The position numbers were made by a program, and so were the translations under genes. Shown here one piece after another: positions 36,994 to 46,086 of a stretch of DNA of 64,000 nt. The stretch is from CBDFNN01 sp965250215 (GTDB taxonomy: Bacteria > Bacteroidota > Rhodothermia > Rhodothermales > DATKEJ01). Location: the NCBI GenBank assembly GCA_965250215.1, contig CBDFNN010000004.1:1054001-1118000 (forward strand). Reading direction: 5' to 3'. How positions within the stretch are numbered: position 1 is the stretch's first letter; the number at the start of each line of letters is the position of its first letter. Under the pieces are notes generated by a model. The model did not search any database. It worked only from the letters and a program-made list of their open reading frames with translations, and had not been told where the DNA came from.

Positions 36994-37797
36994 ATGATAT
37001 TTGAAGGGAAATACCCCGTTTTAGGGATAAGAGTCGCAGCCTGCGATTACGACTATGCCGTGGATCAGATCATTGAACACGCAAAGAAAGAGGAGCCCTT
37101 TTCCGTCAGTGCTCTTGCAGTTCACGGGGTCATGACCGGAAGCGAGGAAGTGCACAGGAGACGACTTAACGGCCTAGATCTGGTCGTTCCCGATGGACAA
37201 CCTGTCAGGTGGGCTTTGAAATGGCTTCACGGTATCGATCTTGCTGACCGAGTCTACGGTCCGGAGCTCACGATTCGCTTGGCTGAAGCTAGTGGAAAGG
37301 AGAATGTGCCCATTTATCTCTATGGCAGCACGGAGGAAACAGTGGCATTGTTCACTTCTAATCTACAGAAGAAATTTCCTGAAATCAGAATCGTGGGAAG
37401 CGAACCATCAAAATTCCGTCAGCTTGACGAGAATGAAAAGTCTCAGGTTGTTAGTCGAATCAAGGAATCTGGAGCCCAAATTGTCTTTGTTGGCTTGGGC
37501 TGTCCTCGACAGGAGGTGTGGGCCTATGAGTACCGTAACGATCTTTCAATGCCTATTCTGGCTGTAGGTGCGGCTTTTGACTTCCACGCTGGCACTCTGC
37601 CTCAAGCACCTTCTTGGATGCAAGAACGAGGACTCGAATGGCTATTCCGACTCTATCAAGAACCCAGGCGGCTCTGGCGCAGATATTTATACCTCAACCC
37701 AGCTTATCTGTGGGCGGTCTTTAAAGAAAAAACTGGAATAGGCCGGCGAGCTGTGCTTGAGGCGCGGGGCGACGAGAGTAGGATGAGATACGGCTGA
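36994..37797 (+). CDS. WecG/TagA/CpsF-family glycosyltransferase
   Basis: A 267-residue GT26-type enzyme, the usual length. Markers: LDLVVPDGQPVRWALKW (the DG motif), DRVYGPELTIRL, IYLYGSTEETV, QIVFVGLGCPRQEVWAYE and ILAVGAAFDFHAGTLPQAPSWMQ, ending in the positively charged FRLYQEPRRLWRRYL that binds membrane. Such enzymes add the second sugar (for example ManNAc or GlcA) to undecaprenyl-linked GlcNAc or a similar lipid in glycan assembly. It closes the plus-strand glycan run and converges with the initiating phosphotransferase gene at 37897, whose product would make its acceptor. Confidence 0.92.
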   Translation: MIFEGKYPVLGIRVAACDYDYAVDQIIEHAKKEEPFSVSALAVHGVMTGSEEVHRRRLNGLDLVVPDGQPVRWALKWLHGIDLADRVYGPELTIRLAEASGKENVPIYLYGSTEETVALFTSNLQKKFPEIRIVGSEPSKFRQLDENEKSQVVSRIKESGAQIVFVGLGCPRQEVWAYEYRNDLSMPILAVGAAFDFHAGTLPQAPSWMQERGLEWLFRLYQEPRRLWRRYLYLNPAYLWAVFKEKTGIGRRAVLEARGDESRMRYG

Positions 37798-37804
37798 TGC
37801 TCAA

Positions 37805-37828
37805 TGCTCGAAGCTAGTCTGTCGAGCA
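37805..37828. terminator. Possible hairpin between convergent genes
   Basis: TGCTCGA at 37805-37811 and TCGAGCA at 37822-37828 form a perfect 7-base stem with a 10-base loop, directly after the WecG-like gene and facing the convergent sugar transferase gene. There is no T-run on either side, so termination, if any, may not be of the simple intrinsic type. A second weak repeat (TAGGAA/TTCCTA) follows near 37870-37895. Confidence 0.3.
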
Positions 37829-37896
37829 CTCGAGGTTTAACGCCCAAATTCGATTCCAAATGAAGTGAGGAATAGGAATACGGGAAATTCTAGTTC

Positions 37897-39384
37897 CTAG
37901 TATGCCCCGGTTCCCTTTATCACCGTTCGAATGGTTCGAATAAGTATAACCGCATCTAGCCAGGGAGACCAGTTGCGCACATAGTAGGAATCCCACCTTT
38001 CCATTCCTTCGTTGCCAGAATCCGATCGTCCTGAAACTTGCCACATACCTGTGATCCCTGGTCGGACTCTGAGTCGCAAGGCTTGGATTCTCTTAGAAAA
38101 TTCCTCGTGATGGTAGAGAGGTAATGGGCGAGGACCAACCAAGGACATTTCGCCCTTCAAGACATTGAAAAACTGAGGTAGTTCGTCGAGACTTAGTCTT
38201 CGCAAAAGATTGCCAAGCTTGGTTGTCCTAGGATCGACTTTAAGCTTATGAGTCGTTTCCCATTCTTCTTTCAACTTAGGATCGGATTGGAGATGATCCT
38301 GAAGAATAGCCTCCGCATTTGGTACCATGGTTCTAAACTTGAGTGCCTTGAACATTTTCCCATTAAGCCCAATTCTTTCCTGGCTAAAAAATGGAGATTT
38401 TCGATCTGACATCCAAACAAGAAAGCTGAGAATGGCACAGATAGGAAGCCACAGTGGTGCCAAAACCAGACTTGCAGCGATATCTGCAAAACGCTTGATG
38501 GCTCTGGCAAAAGGGTTCAAAAGGCTACTAGTCAATTCAAGACCCACCACACCGCTCATATCCCGTGTTCTTAGCCAAAGGGAGGGCACCTCTGCCAGAT
38601 CTGGAACAATGATTACTTTCCGATAGGCTGCCAACGGTCCTTCCAAAAGTCCATTGAGGGACTGTTTCTGATCAGATTCTTTAATGGCCACGATAGCCGC
38701 TGGGACTTTGTTGCAGACTTTGTCTAATCCTCCCACTATGGGCACATTCATTAGAGATCCAGAAATAATGTTCGGATCTTGTGACAAGATCGCTACCGGA
38801 TTAAGACCCATTCCCAATTCTGTCTGCAAGATGCCAATTATTCGTTTGGCTTTTTCACCGTTGCCATAGATCGCAACCGGAAGTCCCCACTTTTCAATCT
38901 TGATCAGGAATCTCTTAACTAAATTCCTGATGAGCGGGATAAGAATGAGAGAAATTCCGAAAGCAACAGTTAAGGTAATCCTACTGGTATCTTGCGACTG
39001 TTTGCTTAAGAATAAAGCAACAGCCGTTATACCAAATACTGTAATGAGAAGAAGGGTTAGTCTGCGTAGTTCTTCAACGGGGCCTAGTCCCCAGCTGGGA
39101 AGCATTGAAGCTAGAATAGTACCCACGCCCCAGATGGGAAGTATTATCCAAGCCCAATCCGGAATCAGGCTCCAGTCCGGAATCAAACTCTGGCCGACTA
39201 TTAGTGAGCGACCGAAAGTCGCAACCAATAGCGATAAGCTTAAGGCCAAGAAATCGCCTGCCAATAGGCACAGCGCGTTGACAAGACGATATTTTAAATA
39301 CATTATTGACGAGTCTGCGCGCACCCTATTTAGGGGAGGAGCTGAGACAGCAAATGCATCGGAAACAGTTGTAACTCTGTTCAT
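37897..39384 (-). CDS. Undecaprenyl-phosphate sugar-1-phosphate transferase (WbaP/WcaJ-like)
   Basis: A 495-residue initiating enzyme: four to five N-terminal membrane helices, a Rossmann-like middle (PVAIYGNGEKAKRIIGIL), then a C-terminal bacterial sugar transferase domain. That domain shows every family block: KRFADIAASLVLAPLWLP, PFFSQERIGLNGKMF, LKFRTMVPNAE, DPRTTKLGNLLRRLSLDELP, NVLKGEMSLVGPRP, RPGITGMWQVSGRS and WDSYYVRNWSPWLD. It moves a sugar-1-phosphate (galactose, glucose or similar) from a nucleotide sugar to undecaprenyl phosphate, the first step of the repeat unit. It is transcribed against the rest of the glycan operon, so it has its own promoter. Complete and probably active, unlike the degenerate C-terminus at 1-1209. 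Confidence 0.93.
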   Translation of the reverse strand: MNRVTTVSDAFAVSAPPLNRVRADSSIMYLKYRLVNALCLLAGDFLALSLSLLVATFGRSLIVGQSLIPDWSLIPDWAWIILPIWGVGTILASMLPSWGLGPVEELRRLTLLLITVFGITAVALFLSKQSQDTSRITLTVAFGISLILIPLIRNLVKRFLIKIEKWGLPVAIYGNGEKAKRIIGILQTELGMGLNPVAILSQDPNIISGSLMNVPIVGGLDKVCNKVPAAIVAIKESDQKQSLNGLLEGPLAAYRKVIIVPDLAEVPSLWLRTRDMSGVVGLELTSSLLNPFARAIKRFADIAASLVLAPLWLPICAILSFLVWMSDRKSPFFSQERIGLNGKMFKALKFRTMVPNAEAILQDHLQSDPKLKEEWETTHKLKVDPRTTKLGNLLRRLSLDELPQFFNVLKGEMSLVGPRPLPLYHHEEFSKRIQALRLRVRPGITGMWQVSGRSDSGNEGMERWDSYYVRNWSPWLDAVILIRTIRTVIKGTGAY

Positions 39385-39605
39385 GGCTAACGGAAACCAT
39401 AGACCGGATACTAATCGGCTTCAGACAATTAATCGAACATTTACTGATCGTTAAAAGACTAAATATAAAACTTCGCAGTGGATTGCATACAGTGGCGTGG
39501 ATCTGGACGCAGGCGAAGAATTAAATAGTAACTTAGACTATAGCTTATGACTATCGGTGGAGTCTTTCTTAATATTGAAGTAACATGGAATTAACTGATA
39601 TGATT

Positions 39606-41270
39606 CTAAAGTGTTAAGAAAAGTTTGAGAACCCGATCGGATTCGCTCATCAATTCAAGTATGTAGCTTCCTGGAGTCAAAGAAGAAAGATCAAGAGGAA
39701 AAGTTTTTCCGTCTTCAATCAATAGGTCCTCGAATAGTGTAAGAACGCGTTGGCCATTTAGATTGATGATGTGAATATCAACAATTCGCGTCTCCTTGGA
39801 ATCCACATTGAGGAATAGTTGTCCTTGGCTTGGTTGAGGATAAAGGTCAATCGATATTTCTTCTAGCGGTAGCTCAACATTTTCTGTGGAGACATCTACA
39901 GATATCTCTAAGCCGGCAAAGGTCGCAAATCCGACTCCTTTTTCATTTGTGATCCAAGAACCTGGGCCCGCATGGCCTAGATAGCTTACAAGTAGATCCG
40001 TTTCGGCCGTTTTGTTCAATTGAAGTGTTATCGAGTTGCCACTTGCCGATCCACCCGTTGAAAAAACACTGGGATCCGAGAATTCAAAGTAGACTTCTGA
40101 TCCTGAGTCGAAGACCATACGATCCTCTTGATTTTGAGTGGTAATTGTGATCTCGTTTCTCTCGTTGTTTGAGAAATAAAGCGTTTGCACTGTTGGAGAG
40201 AAAAACGAGGTTCCTCCTTCGCCATAAAGATCTTGACCAAGCAAGAACGAGCTGTGATCACCGAGTACTTCGTATCCACTATTGTACGAGAAATGACAAC
40301 CGTCATGGCCATCTAAACCCGTCGTCGTAATCAAGACGATGTCATCATGAAGGTGACCCATTCTCCTTTGTGCTTCTTGGACTCCGGATGCAGATTGGGT
40401 ACCACAGCCCTGCCGAATCTGAAAAACATAGATTCTTTCGAAGCCACTCAGATCACGTTGCCAGGCTTCATATAGAACATCGAATAATGAGATATAGTCC
40501 TCAGGGCTAATGTTTGATTGTTTATCGAATTCTCCTTGATACCAGAAGATGGCTTTGATATCATTTTGAAATCCTCCTCCCTGAAGGCGTCTTAGCGCCA
40601 TACCGTAGTTCGTTGACGGGTCAAGCGGATCCAAAGGGTTGGGCGTGAAGAAAGTAATGGGCTTCCCGCCGAAGGCGGAATTGACCAGAGCCACAGGTAC
40701 TTGAAATCTCTCCAATAGACCCCTTGCCATTCTCAGTGGCCACTGGCCAACTGAATCTTTTTGCCGAATAGTGTCACCCTCAGCCTGCAACCACTCGCCA
40801 GATGGGCTGATCGTTCTAATATATGGATGTCGGTTCCCGTTCGCCGATCCTTCGCGAGCACCGGATTCGGCGTTTGATTGGCCATTCACGAGGAACACAT
40901 CACCAGCACAAACCCCAGTTATTTTGATGATTTCTGTGTTTGCGTTGCCATCACTTATCGAGATTCGAAATGAGTGGTCATTTAGGCCGGTCTCGATTTC
41001 GAAATTGGTATCGAAACTGGCTGACCCGTTGGAGTAGGATAAACTAATCTGTCTCTCTTCAATTAACTCGCCATCTTTCTCAAAACGGATTACCAAGTCG
41101 CTAAAGCCGCCCTGGTTTTCTATTCCTGCAATTCTAACAAGACCAAGATTGGATTCATTTCTAGTGACGATTTCCAGATTTCTTGGTAATGAAGAAAATT
41201 CTATACTTTGTCCATATAATTTCGGTCCACTCAAAGAAAGAGCTATCAGAAATATTATTAGACCTCTCAT
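39606..41270 (-). CDS. Secreted SASA-type esterase with T9SS sorting-like C-terminus
   Basis: A 554-residue secreted protein. The ATG at 41270 gives a clear signal peptide (GLIIFLIALSLSGPKLYG). The middle matches sialate O-acetylesterase (SASA/SGNH) enzymes: nucleophile block FLVNGQSNAESGAREG, FWYQGEFDKQSN, and the catalytic D-x-x-H pair in TGLDGHDGCHFS. The C-terminal 85 residues look like a type A sorting domain (SIDLYPQPSQGQLFLNV, DIHIINLNGQRVLTLF, SLTPGSYILELM). It probably removes acetyl groups from an extracellular glycan. It lies between the initiating transferase and the surface-protein cluster, on the same strand as both; the O-acyltransferase at 20774 could make its substrate (inferred). 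Confidence 0.82.
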   Translation of the reverse strand: MRGLIIFLIALSLSGPKLYGQSIEFSSLPRNLEIVTRNESNLGLVRIAGIENQGGFSDLVIRFEKDGELIEERQISLSYSNGSASFDTNFEIETGLNDHSFRISISDGNANTEIIKITGVCAGDVFLVNGQSNAESGAREGSANGNRHPYIRTISPSGEWLQAEGDTIRQKDSVGQWPLRMARGLLERFQVPVALVNSAFGGKPITFFTPNPLDPLDPSTNYGMALRRLQGGGFQNDIKAIFWYQGEFDKQSNISPEDYISLFDVLYEAWQRDLSGFERIYVFQIRQGCGTQSASGVQEAQRRMGHLHDDIVLITTTGLDGHDGCHFSYNSGYEVLGDHSSFLLGQDLYGEGGTSFFSPTVQTLYFSNNERNEITITTQNQEDRMVFDSGSEVYFEFSDPSVFSTGGSASGNSITLQLNKTAETDLLVSYLGHAGPGSWITNEKGVGFATFAGLEISVDVSTENVELPLEEISIDLYPQPSQGQLFLNVDSKETRIVDIHIINLNGQRVLTLFEDLLIEDGKTFPLDLSSLTPGSYILELMSESDRVLKLFLTL

Positions 41271-41384
41271 TCTGGATTCACTTTTCGAGTCCAAACTCCC
41301 ACAGAATTTATCTAAAGGCATAGATTCTCAACAATTGGTGGTTGATCTTCGTTTTGGGTCAGCGTACTTGGTGAGGGAGTATGT

Positions 41385-41924
41385 CTATTCAATCCCAAGT
41401 TGGGACAGGTAGACATCCTTGAATATCTTAATGTGATGCTCCACGTGTCCGGCGAGCATGTGCAGAGTTGCTCGACAACTCAAGCTATGTCCCGATGCTT
41501 CTCCCATATTAGACAAGAGATCCGTCGGAAGATTTCTAACGAAGGCCAAAGTACTATTTCTGACAGCATCGAATTCGGTAAGCAAACTCTCCAAGTTTGT
41601 GGAGTTGTGCTGAGCCTTTGCTACAAAGCCGTCTTGGTCAAATCCAGGAAGTGCGACACCATCTGAACGGCTCATTCTCAAGGCGCGATAGAGGAAGACT
41701 CTTTCTGTTTCTATTACGTGTCCAAGCGATTCGCGAATTGTCCACTTCCCTTCACCATAGCTGAACAAACTCTGTTCTTCTGTCAATTCAGCTAACAACT
41801 GTCGGAGTCGAGCTGGTTGATACTCTAAGAATTCAAGATCCAAATCTCCCTCTATGAGGTAAGTATATTTCTCGAAGTACGGTGCGTATTCGTCTGGACC
41901 AGGGGACGGGACTGTGGATGCCAT
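41385..41924 (-). CDS. DinB-family protein
   Basis: A 179-residue four-helix-bundle protein of the DinB/DfsB superfamily. The metal-binding histidines are visible: LGHVIETERVFLYRALR in helix 2 and HMLAGHVEHHIKIFKDVYL in the last helix. Members are metal-dependent enzymes, often thiol transferases, but most are uncharacterised. No signal peptide, so it acts in the cytoplasm. It begins 5 bases after the stop of the FN3/dockerin gene and is on the same strand, so it is probably the last gene of that operon, although its role there is unclear. Confidence 0.82.
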   Translation of the reverse strand: MASTVPSPGPDEYAPYFEKYTYLIEGDLDLEFLEYQPARLRQLLAELTEEQSLFSYGEGKWTIRESLGHVIETERVFLYRALRMSRSDGVALPGFDQDGFVAKAQHNSTNLESLLTEFDAVRNSTLAFVRNLPTDLLSNMGEASGHSLSCRATLHMLAGHVEHHIKIFKDVYLSQLGIE

Positions 41925-41929
41925 AGTAA

Positions 41930-44083
41930 TTAATTCGCAGAGCCACTCTTTGAGAGCACTTTGTTATAGACGGTTGAGTGATTGATGGTTAGGCGCAATA
42001 AGTAGGTACCAGCTGGCTTCTTAGCTAAATCGATCTCCTGGATCGAGGAGCCTTGTCGCAATTCGCCATCTTGAATCGTTAGAATCAACTGTCCCTGGAT
42101 GTCGAATACTTGCATTAAGGCATGTGCATCTTCGGCCAAATCAACCTGGACTTTCGTGATCTCAGTAAATGGATTGGGGTAGTTGGCAGACATTCCTGTC
42201 TGCGAAGGCAGATCTTCAATCTCGGAATATTCCGCGAGAAGGCCTTGAAGCTCCTCTTTCATTTCGATTCTAGCCGCATTGCCTGAGTCGATCAATGAAT
42301 AAATTTCACTGAGTATCTCAAATTGATCATCCGACGAGATTGCTAGTGCTATCGTCTCATCTTCTCTATCTGCTCCCGTTGTTAGGCCTGCGTTCACAAT
42401 AATTGCTAGCGCATCAAAAACCGTGACTTCTCCATCTCTATCGGTGTCACAGCGAAGTGGTACGGGGTTTTCATCTTCAACCTCGACATCGATCAATTGC
42501 CAACTAACGCTTGATCCATCGCTCGAAAATGAGGTAGGCATTCCGAAGCATTCCAACGAGGTCAATTGGATCAAATCAGTTGTGTTGACAACACCATCAT
42601 TGTTTGTATCGCCGGGCCAAAAAATCATATAAGTAGAGAGCACAGCACTGGCAACATCTGAAGAGCTTTCGAAAGCACCTCTTTGCCTGTAAGAATTGAC
42701 GTGAATGACATATCGTGTGCCATCAACGAGATCCGTCAATGAAAAAGTATTATCTCCAGTTTCTAATGTCTGTGGTTCTGTCCCTTCTGGACCAAATGCG
42801 ATTTGATAAGTGACGACAATTTGGTTGGGCGGAGCCGTCCAGGACAAATCGATCTGCGAAGTCGTATTGTTTGGATTGAGAGTGGCGTTAAAATTTCTGA
42901 CCTCAGGAGGCGTGACTATGCCGCAGGCGGTGGGTGAGTAAGATGAGACATGCTGTGGATTGAAAACTTTTACCCGGTAACAGTAGGTAGCAGCAAAATC
43001 CAATTCTGAATCAAGGAAGTCTCTTTCGTCAAGATTATCTTGGATAACTGAGAATCCCCCGGAATTTCTATTTCTTTCGAGTCGATATTGGTGGCCAACA
43101 AGATCCTCGCTCTCCCAGCTCACGGCAATTGTGGTCACGCTTCTTCCGCCGACTATTAAAGCAGTTGGCGCATCTGGGACTCCAAATTCCGTCATCCCGC
43201 AGATGTCCTGTGTTGTTGAGTCGCTACCATTCTCATTCTCAACTCGTAGTCGATAGCAGTAGGTCGTGTTCTGGCTCAGGTTCTCGTCTAGATACTCCGT
43301 GGCGAATTCGTTTAAGATCGTAACTTCGTTCCAAGTATTCGTGCCGGCAATTCTGCGATCGACTGCCAAGCTTTCGTAATTGAAGATGTCAAAATTCCAA
43401 CTCAATCGGATGGAAGACTCGGATGCAGAAAGTGCTTCAATATTGCCTGGTAGCATCACATCTCCGATGGTAACGGCTACGTCAAGCGTGTTTGAATCGC
43501 CAGATTCGCCAGCGGCATTTGCAGCTCGGACGACGTATGAATAGGTAGTTGAATTAAATGTCGATCTGTCGCTGAAGCTCGTCGCGTTTTGCCGTGCTCG
43601 ACCAATTTCTTGGGATACTCCACCCTGATCAGAACGATAGACCACAAACTCACTTTCATTATTCGAATTATCGTCCCAAGTCAATGCTACAACGGCATTT
43701 TCAGATACCTGTGCTCCCCTCAGACCGCTAGGTTCATTGGCCAAGTCTGGCACTTCGGTGCAAACTGTATTGGAAGGTCCAGATCTAACTCCGGCTTTTA
43801 CAGCCCGCACTCGATAACAAAAGACGGCTCCAATTTCGACATCTTCCGTGTCTATGTATGGAGGTCTATCAGCACCAAATTCATTACTGAATGGACCGAC
43901 GGTCCCCGTTCTTCGCTGGATAACGAATCCATCGTGGTCAGTAGAATTAACCGTCCAGGAGACAGAGATACTTGTCGTAGTAAGTGGCGTAACGATGGTA
44001 TCGCTAGGCGCTGTCTGTGCTGATGAGCTAGTAGGCTGCATCATCAATACAGTTAAGAGAAATATGTAGGATTTAATTCGCAT
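41930..44083 (-). CDS. Secreted FN3-repeat protein with dockerin-like and T9SS domains
   Basis: A 717-residue secreted protein. The ATG at 44083 gives a signal peptide (SYIFLLTVLMMQPTSSSAQ); in-frame ATGs further upstream overlap the preceding gene. About five fibronectin type III domains follow (repeated WTVNSTDHDGFVIQRR, LTWDDNSNNESEFVVYR, LSWNFDIFNYESL, VSWESEDLVGHQYRLER and LSWTAPPNQIVVTYQI), several paired with TTYCYRL-type strands. Next is a dockerin-like pair of calcium loops, PGDTNNDGVVNTTDLIQL and CDTDRDGEVTVFDALAII, then a short helix and a C-terminal sorting domain (NYPNPFTEITKVQVDL). The dockerin-like pair suggests calcium-dependent partner binding or folding. It follows the lipoprotein gene by 16 bases in the same operon. 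Confidence 0.85.
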   Translation of the reverse strand: MRIKSYIFLLTVLMMQPTSSSAQTAPSDTIVTPLTTTSISVSWTVNSTDHDGFVIQRRTGTVGPFSNEFGADRPPYIDTEDVEIGAVFCYRVRAVKAGVRSGPSNTVCTEVPDLANEPSGLRGAQVSENAVVALTWDDNSNNESEFVVYRSDQGGVSQEIGRARQNATSFSDRSTFNSTTYSYVVRAANAAGESGDSNTLDVAVTIGDVMLPGNIEALSASESSIRLSWNFDIFNYESLAVDRRIAGTNTWNEVTILNEFATEYLDENLSQNTTYCYRLRVENENGSDSTTQDICGMTEFGVPDAPTALIVGGRSVTTIAVSWESEDLVGHQYRLERNRNSGGFSVIQDNLDERDFLDSELDFAATYCYRVKVFNPQHVSSYSPTACGIVTPPEVRNFNATLNPNNTTSQIDLSWTAPPNQIVVTYQIAFGPEGTEPQTLETGDNTFSLTDLVDGTRYVIHVNSYRQRGAFESSSDVASAVLSTYMIFWPGDTNNDGVVNTTDLIQLTSLECFGMPTSFSSDGSSVSWQLIDVEVEDENPVPLRCDTDRDGEVTVFDALAIIVNAGLTTGADREDETIALAISSDDQFEILSEIYSLIDSGNAARIEMKEELQGLLAEYSEIEDLPSQTGMSANYPNPFTEITKVQVDLAEDAHALMQVFDIQGQLILTIQDGELRQGSSIQEIDLAKKPAGTYLLRLTINHSTVYNKVLSKSGSAN

Positions 44084-44099
44084 TTCTGACATTTGGTGG

Positions 44100-44924
44100 T
44101 CAGTTTCCAAACTGGACACAGGCTTCACTTTTAACATTCTGTCTAGATATACTCGCATCAGGGTGTACTGCACGCACATTTCCTATCTCGGCATTGAGGC
44201 AAAAGGAAGTATTGAAGTCCGTGGGATATGATATAGTGCCTGCGGCTCTCGAGTCTGGTCCCGCCGGAGAAGCCGACCAGTTCCAGAGTAGATTCAAAGA
44301 TTGTGAATCAGAAATTTTGCTTGGACCTTCGACTTCCAGAGAGGAATCATCGATTCCCGAGATGTCCAATCTTGCAGCTAGGCCTTCGGCCGGTTTAATA
44401 ACACCCAAGTAGAACATCTTGATTGTGTTTCCCGGAGAGAAGCTACCTGCTGGTCTCGTCACTCTTGAAGGTTCGAATACTAAAGCTGGATTGCTTGAGT
44501 CCGCGATATATGCTGGTACCGTAATTGTAGAAGTTGAGCTGCTGACAAAATGATGAATAAGACCACGGCCTAGTTCCGAACTCCCTTGCTTAAAACTGAC
44601 CTCGAACTCATACAGGGAATCTGAAGGAAGGGATAGATTGAATCGCACCTCAGAGCTTACGTCGCTATCTGCTGTCACAGGACCAGGAGCGTAAACAGTG
44701 CCACTTTCAAGATTTCGGGCAACCAGATCGATGGTCCAAATTTCCTGAAGAGCGGACCGCTCAGATTGAACTTTTATTGTGCTCGATTCCCGCAGGTCTA
44801 CTATTTCAACACGTATCTCTGGTTGAATTAGTGAATCTTCCATAACAGAGGAATCACAAGCCATGATTCCGGTCAATGCAAGTAGGCAGAATGAGTGTCG
44901 TAAAGTTCTAGGCATTAAGTTCAT
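44100..44924 (-). CDS. Hypothetical lipoprotein of the surface-protein cluster
   Basis: A 274-residue putative lipoprotein: signal CLLALTGIMAC with cysteine at about residue 23. The mature part is beta-rich with no recognised domain; it contains hydrophobic-polar alternation (EIRVEIVDLRESSTIKV, STSTITVPAYIADSS) that suggests Ig-like strands. Its start overlaps the stop of the upstream barrel gene by one base (TAATG at 44924), so the two are translationally coupled. The FN3/dockerin gene follows 16 bases after its stop. The position between an outer-membrane barrel and a large secreted adhesin-like protein suggests a role in anchoring or assembling it; this is inference. Confidence 0.65.
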   Translation of the reverse strand: MNLMPRTLRHSFCLLALTGIMACDSSVMEDSLIQPEIRVEIVDLRESSTIKVQSERSALQEIWTIDLVARNLESGTVYAPGPVTADSDVSSEVRFNLSLPSDSLYEFEVSFKQGSSELGRGLIHHFVSSSTSTITVPAYIADSSNPALVFEPSRVTRPAGSFSPGNTIKMFYLGVIKPAEGLAARLDISGIDDSSLEVEGPSKISDSQSLNLLWNWSASPAGPDSRAAGTISYPTDFNTSFCLNAEIGNVRAVHPDASISRQNVKSEACVQFGN

Positions 44925-46078
44925 TAAAACGCGATGTTGATCGTTGCAAGACCTTCAAAACCATCAATGCTTCGCTCAAGGTCACTAGTGAAGGAGGTTC
45001 CTCCTCCGGTAAAATATTTGCCACCAAGACCGAGACGAAACCGGGAGGTTGGCGTGACGAAAGCGGTCAATCCCGCTTCAAATAAATTTGAGTCACCTCT
45101 ATCTAATTCGTTAGCGCCAATGAAGCGTCCTACGAGTGACAATTGAAGTCCGAAAAGCTCACTTGCTTGGAAGCTATTGTCTAGAAAAGCGATGAGATAG
45201 TTTCCGTTGTTGTTTAGCGCTTGAGACTCTAGGGTATTGCCACTCCGCTCCGAATTTTTAAGGCGAATTATTTCCTCAACGCCTATTGAAAAAAGTCCTC
45301 TCCCATATGCTCGGAGAAAACTTGCATTTATTCCGACGCGGGGACCCAACTGAAAAAAATCTTGGTCACTGGCACCTGTGCTAATGGATTCTGTACCGAA
45401 GCTCGTGTAAGAACCGAGAACCTTGAAGGAGGACGATGTTTGACGATACTCGAAGCCAACTGAGGCAGAGGCATCGTAGCCAGGAGAAAATCCTACGACT
45501 GATGTCCCACCAGGGAGCGTAGTGTCAAAAGATCCTCGATTAAGATACCCCAGAGTGATTCCGGCCGACAACTGAGGTGACAAGGGGTGCACATAGGTAA
45601 GATTCGATCCAATGTTGAATCCCGCACCGAGATCACTGTTGCGTACAGCAAGATCTGGAGCAACGAATGCCAGGACGACATTTCTTTCTTGACGATTCAA
45701 TTCCGATTTCCCTGTCGGAAGATTCGCAACGAGACCAAGGGCCAAACGTCCCTGCATCAGCCCAATGTTGCTCTGAATTTTCAGATCTGTCAATCCGCTC
45801 ACGGTATTGACTTCGCCTGTATTTTTATTCTCCCTACTTAAGCTCGCAATGGAACTGGAGAGTCTGAGTTCAACCCCAGCTCTTACTGGAATTAGAATCC
45901 CCAATGGTATCACATTTTGTGATGCCACGATTTTCTCAGAGCCCTCTTCAATTACCCAATTCTGTATGTAGGCGTTGACACCAGCCGAAGCAGGTGCATT
46001 GGGAAGGAGCTGCCCAAAAAGATCGCCGCTAGAAAGAAATAACAGGACTACAGTGGCTATGCGTATTTTCATTGTCAT
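44924..46078 (-). CDS. Outer-membrane beta-barrel protein of unknown function
   Basis: A 384-residue protein with a signal peptide (RIATVVLLFLSSGDLFG) and a mature part of alternating strands typical of outer-membrane barrels: GVELRLSSSIASL, GRLALGLVANLPTG, GVEEIIRL, RFRLGLGGKYF. It ends in a strand with a terminal phenylalanine (LATINIAF), the usual BAM recognition end. Overall size and the GKSELNRQERNVV-type loop recall transporters labelled phenol-degradation MetA-like, but I cannot confirm that family. ATGs at 46078 and 46072 are both possible starts. It sits 8 bases after the CsgG-like gene and overlaps the lipoprotein gene by one base. Confidence 0.68.
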   Translation of the reverse strand: MTMKIRIATVVLLFLSSGDLFGQLLPNAPASAGVNAYIQNWVIEEGSEKIVASQNVIPLGILIPVRAGVELRLSSSIASLSRENKNTGEVNTVSGLTDLKIQSNIGLMQGRLALGLVANLPTGKSELNRQERNVVLAFVAPDLAVRNSDLGAGFNIGSNLTYVHPLSPQLSAGITLGYLNRGSFDTTLPGGTSVVGFSPGYDASASVGFEYRQTSSSFKVLGSYTSFGTESISTGASDQDFFQLGPRVGINASFLRAYGRGLFSIGVEEIIRLKNSERSGNTLESQALNNNGNYLIAFLDNSFQASELFGLQLSLVGRFIGANELDRGDSNLFEAGLTAFVTPTSRFRLGLGGKYFTGGGTSFTSDLERSIDGFEGLATINIAF

Positions 46079-46086
46079 AAATTCTC

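Noticed and set aside
43589..44023. 144-residue plus-strand open frame in the FN3 gene
   Set aside because: Antisense of clear FN3 repeats.
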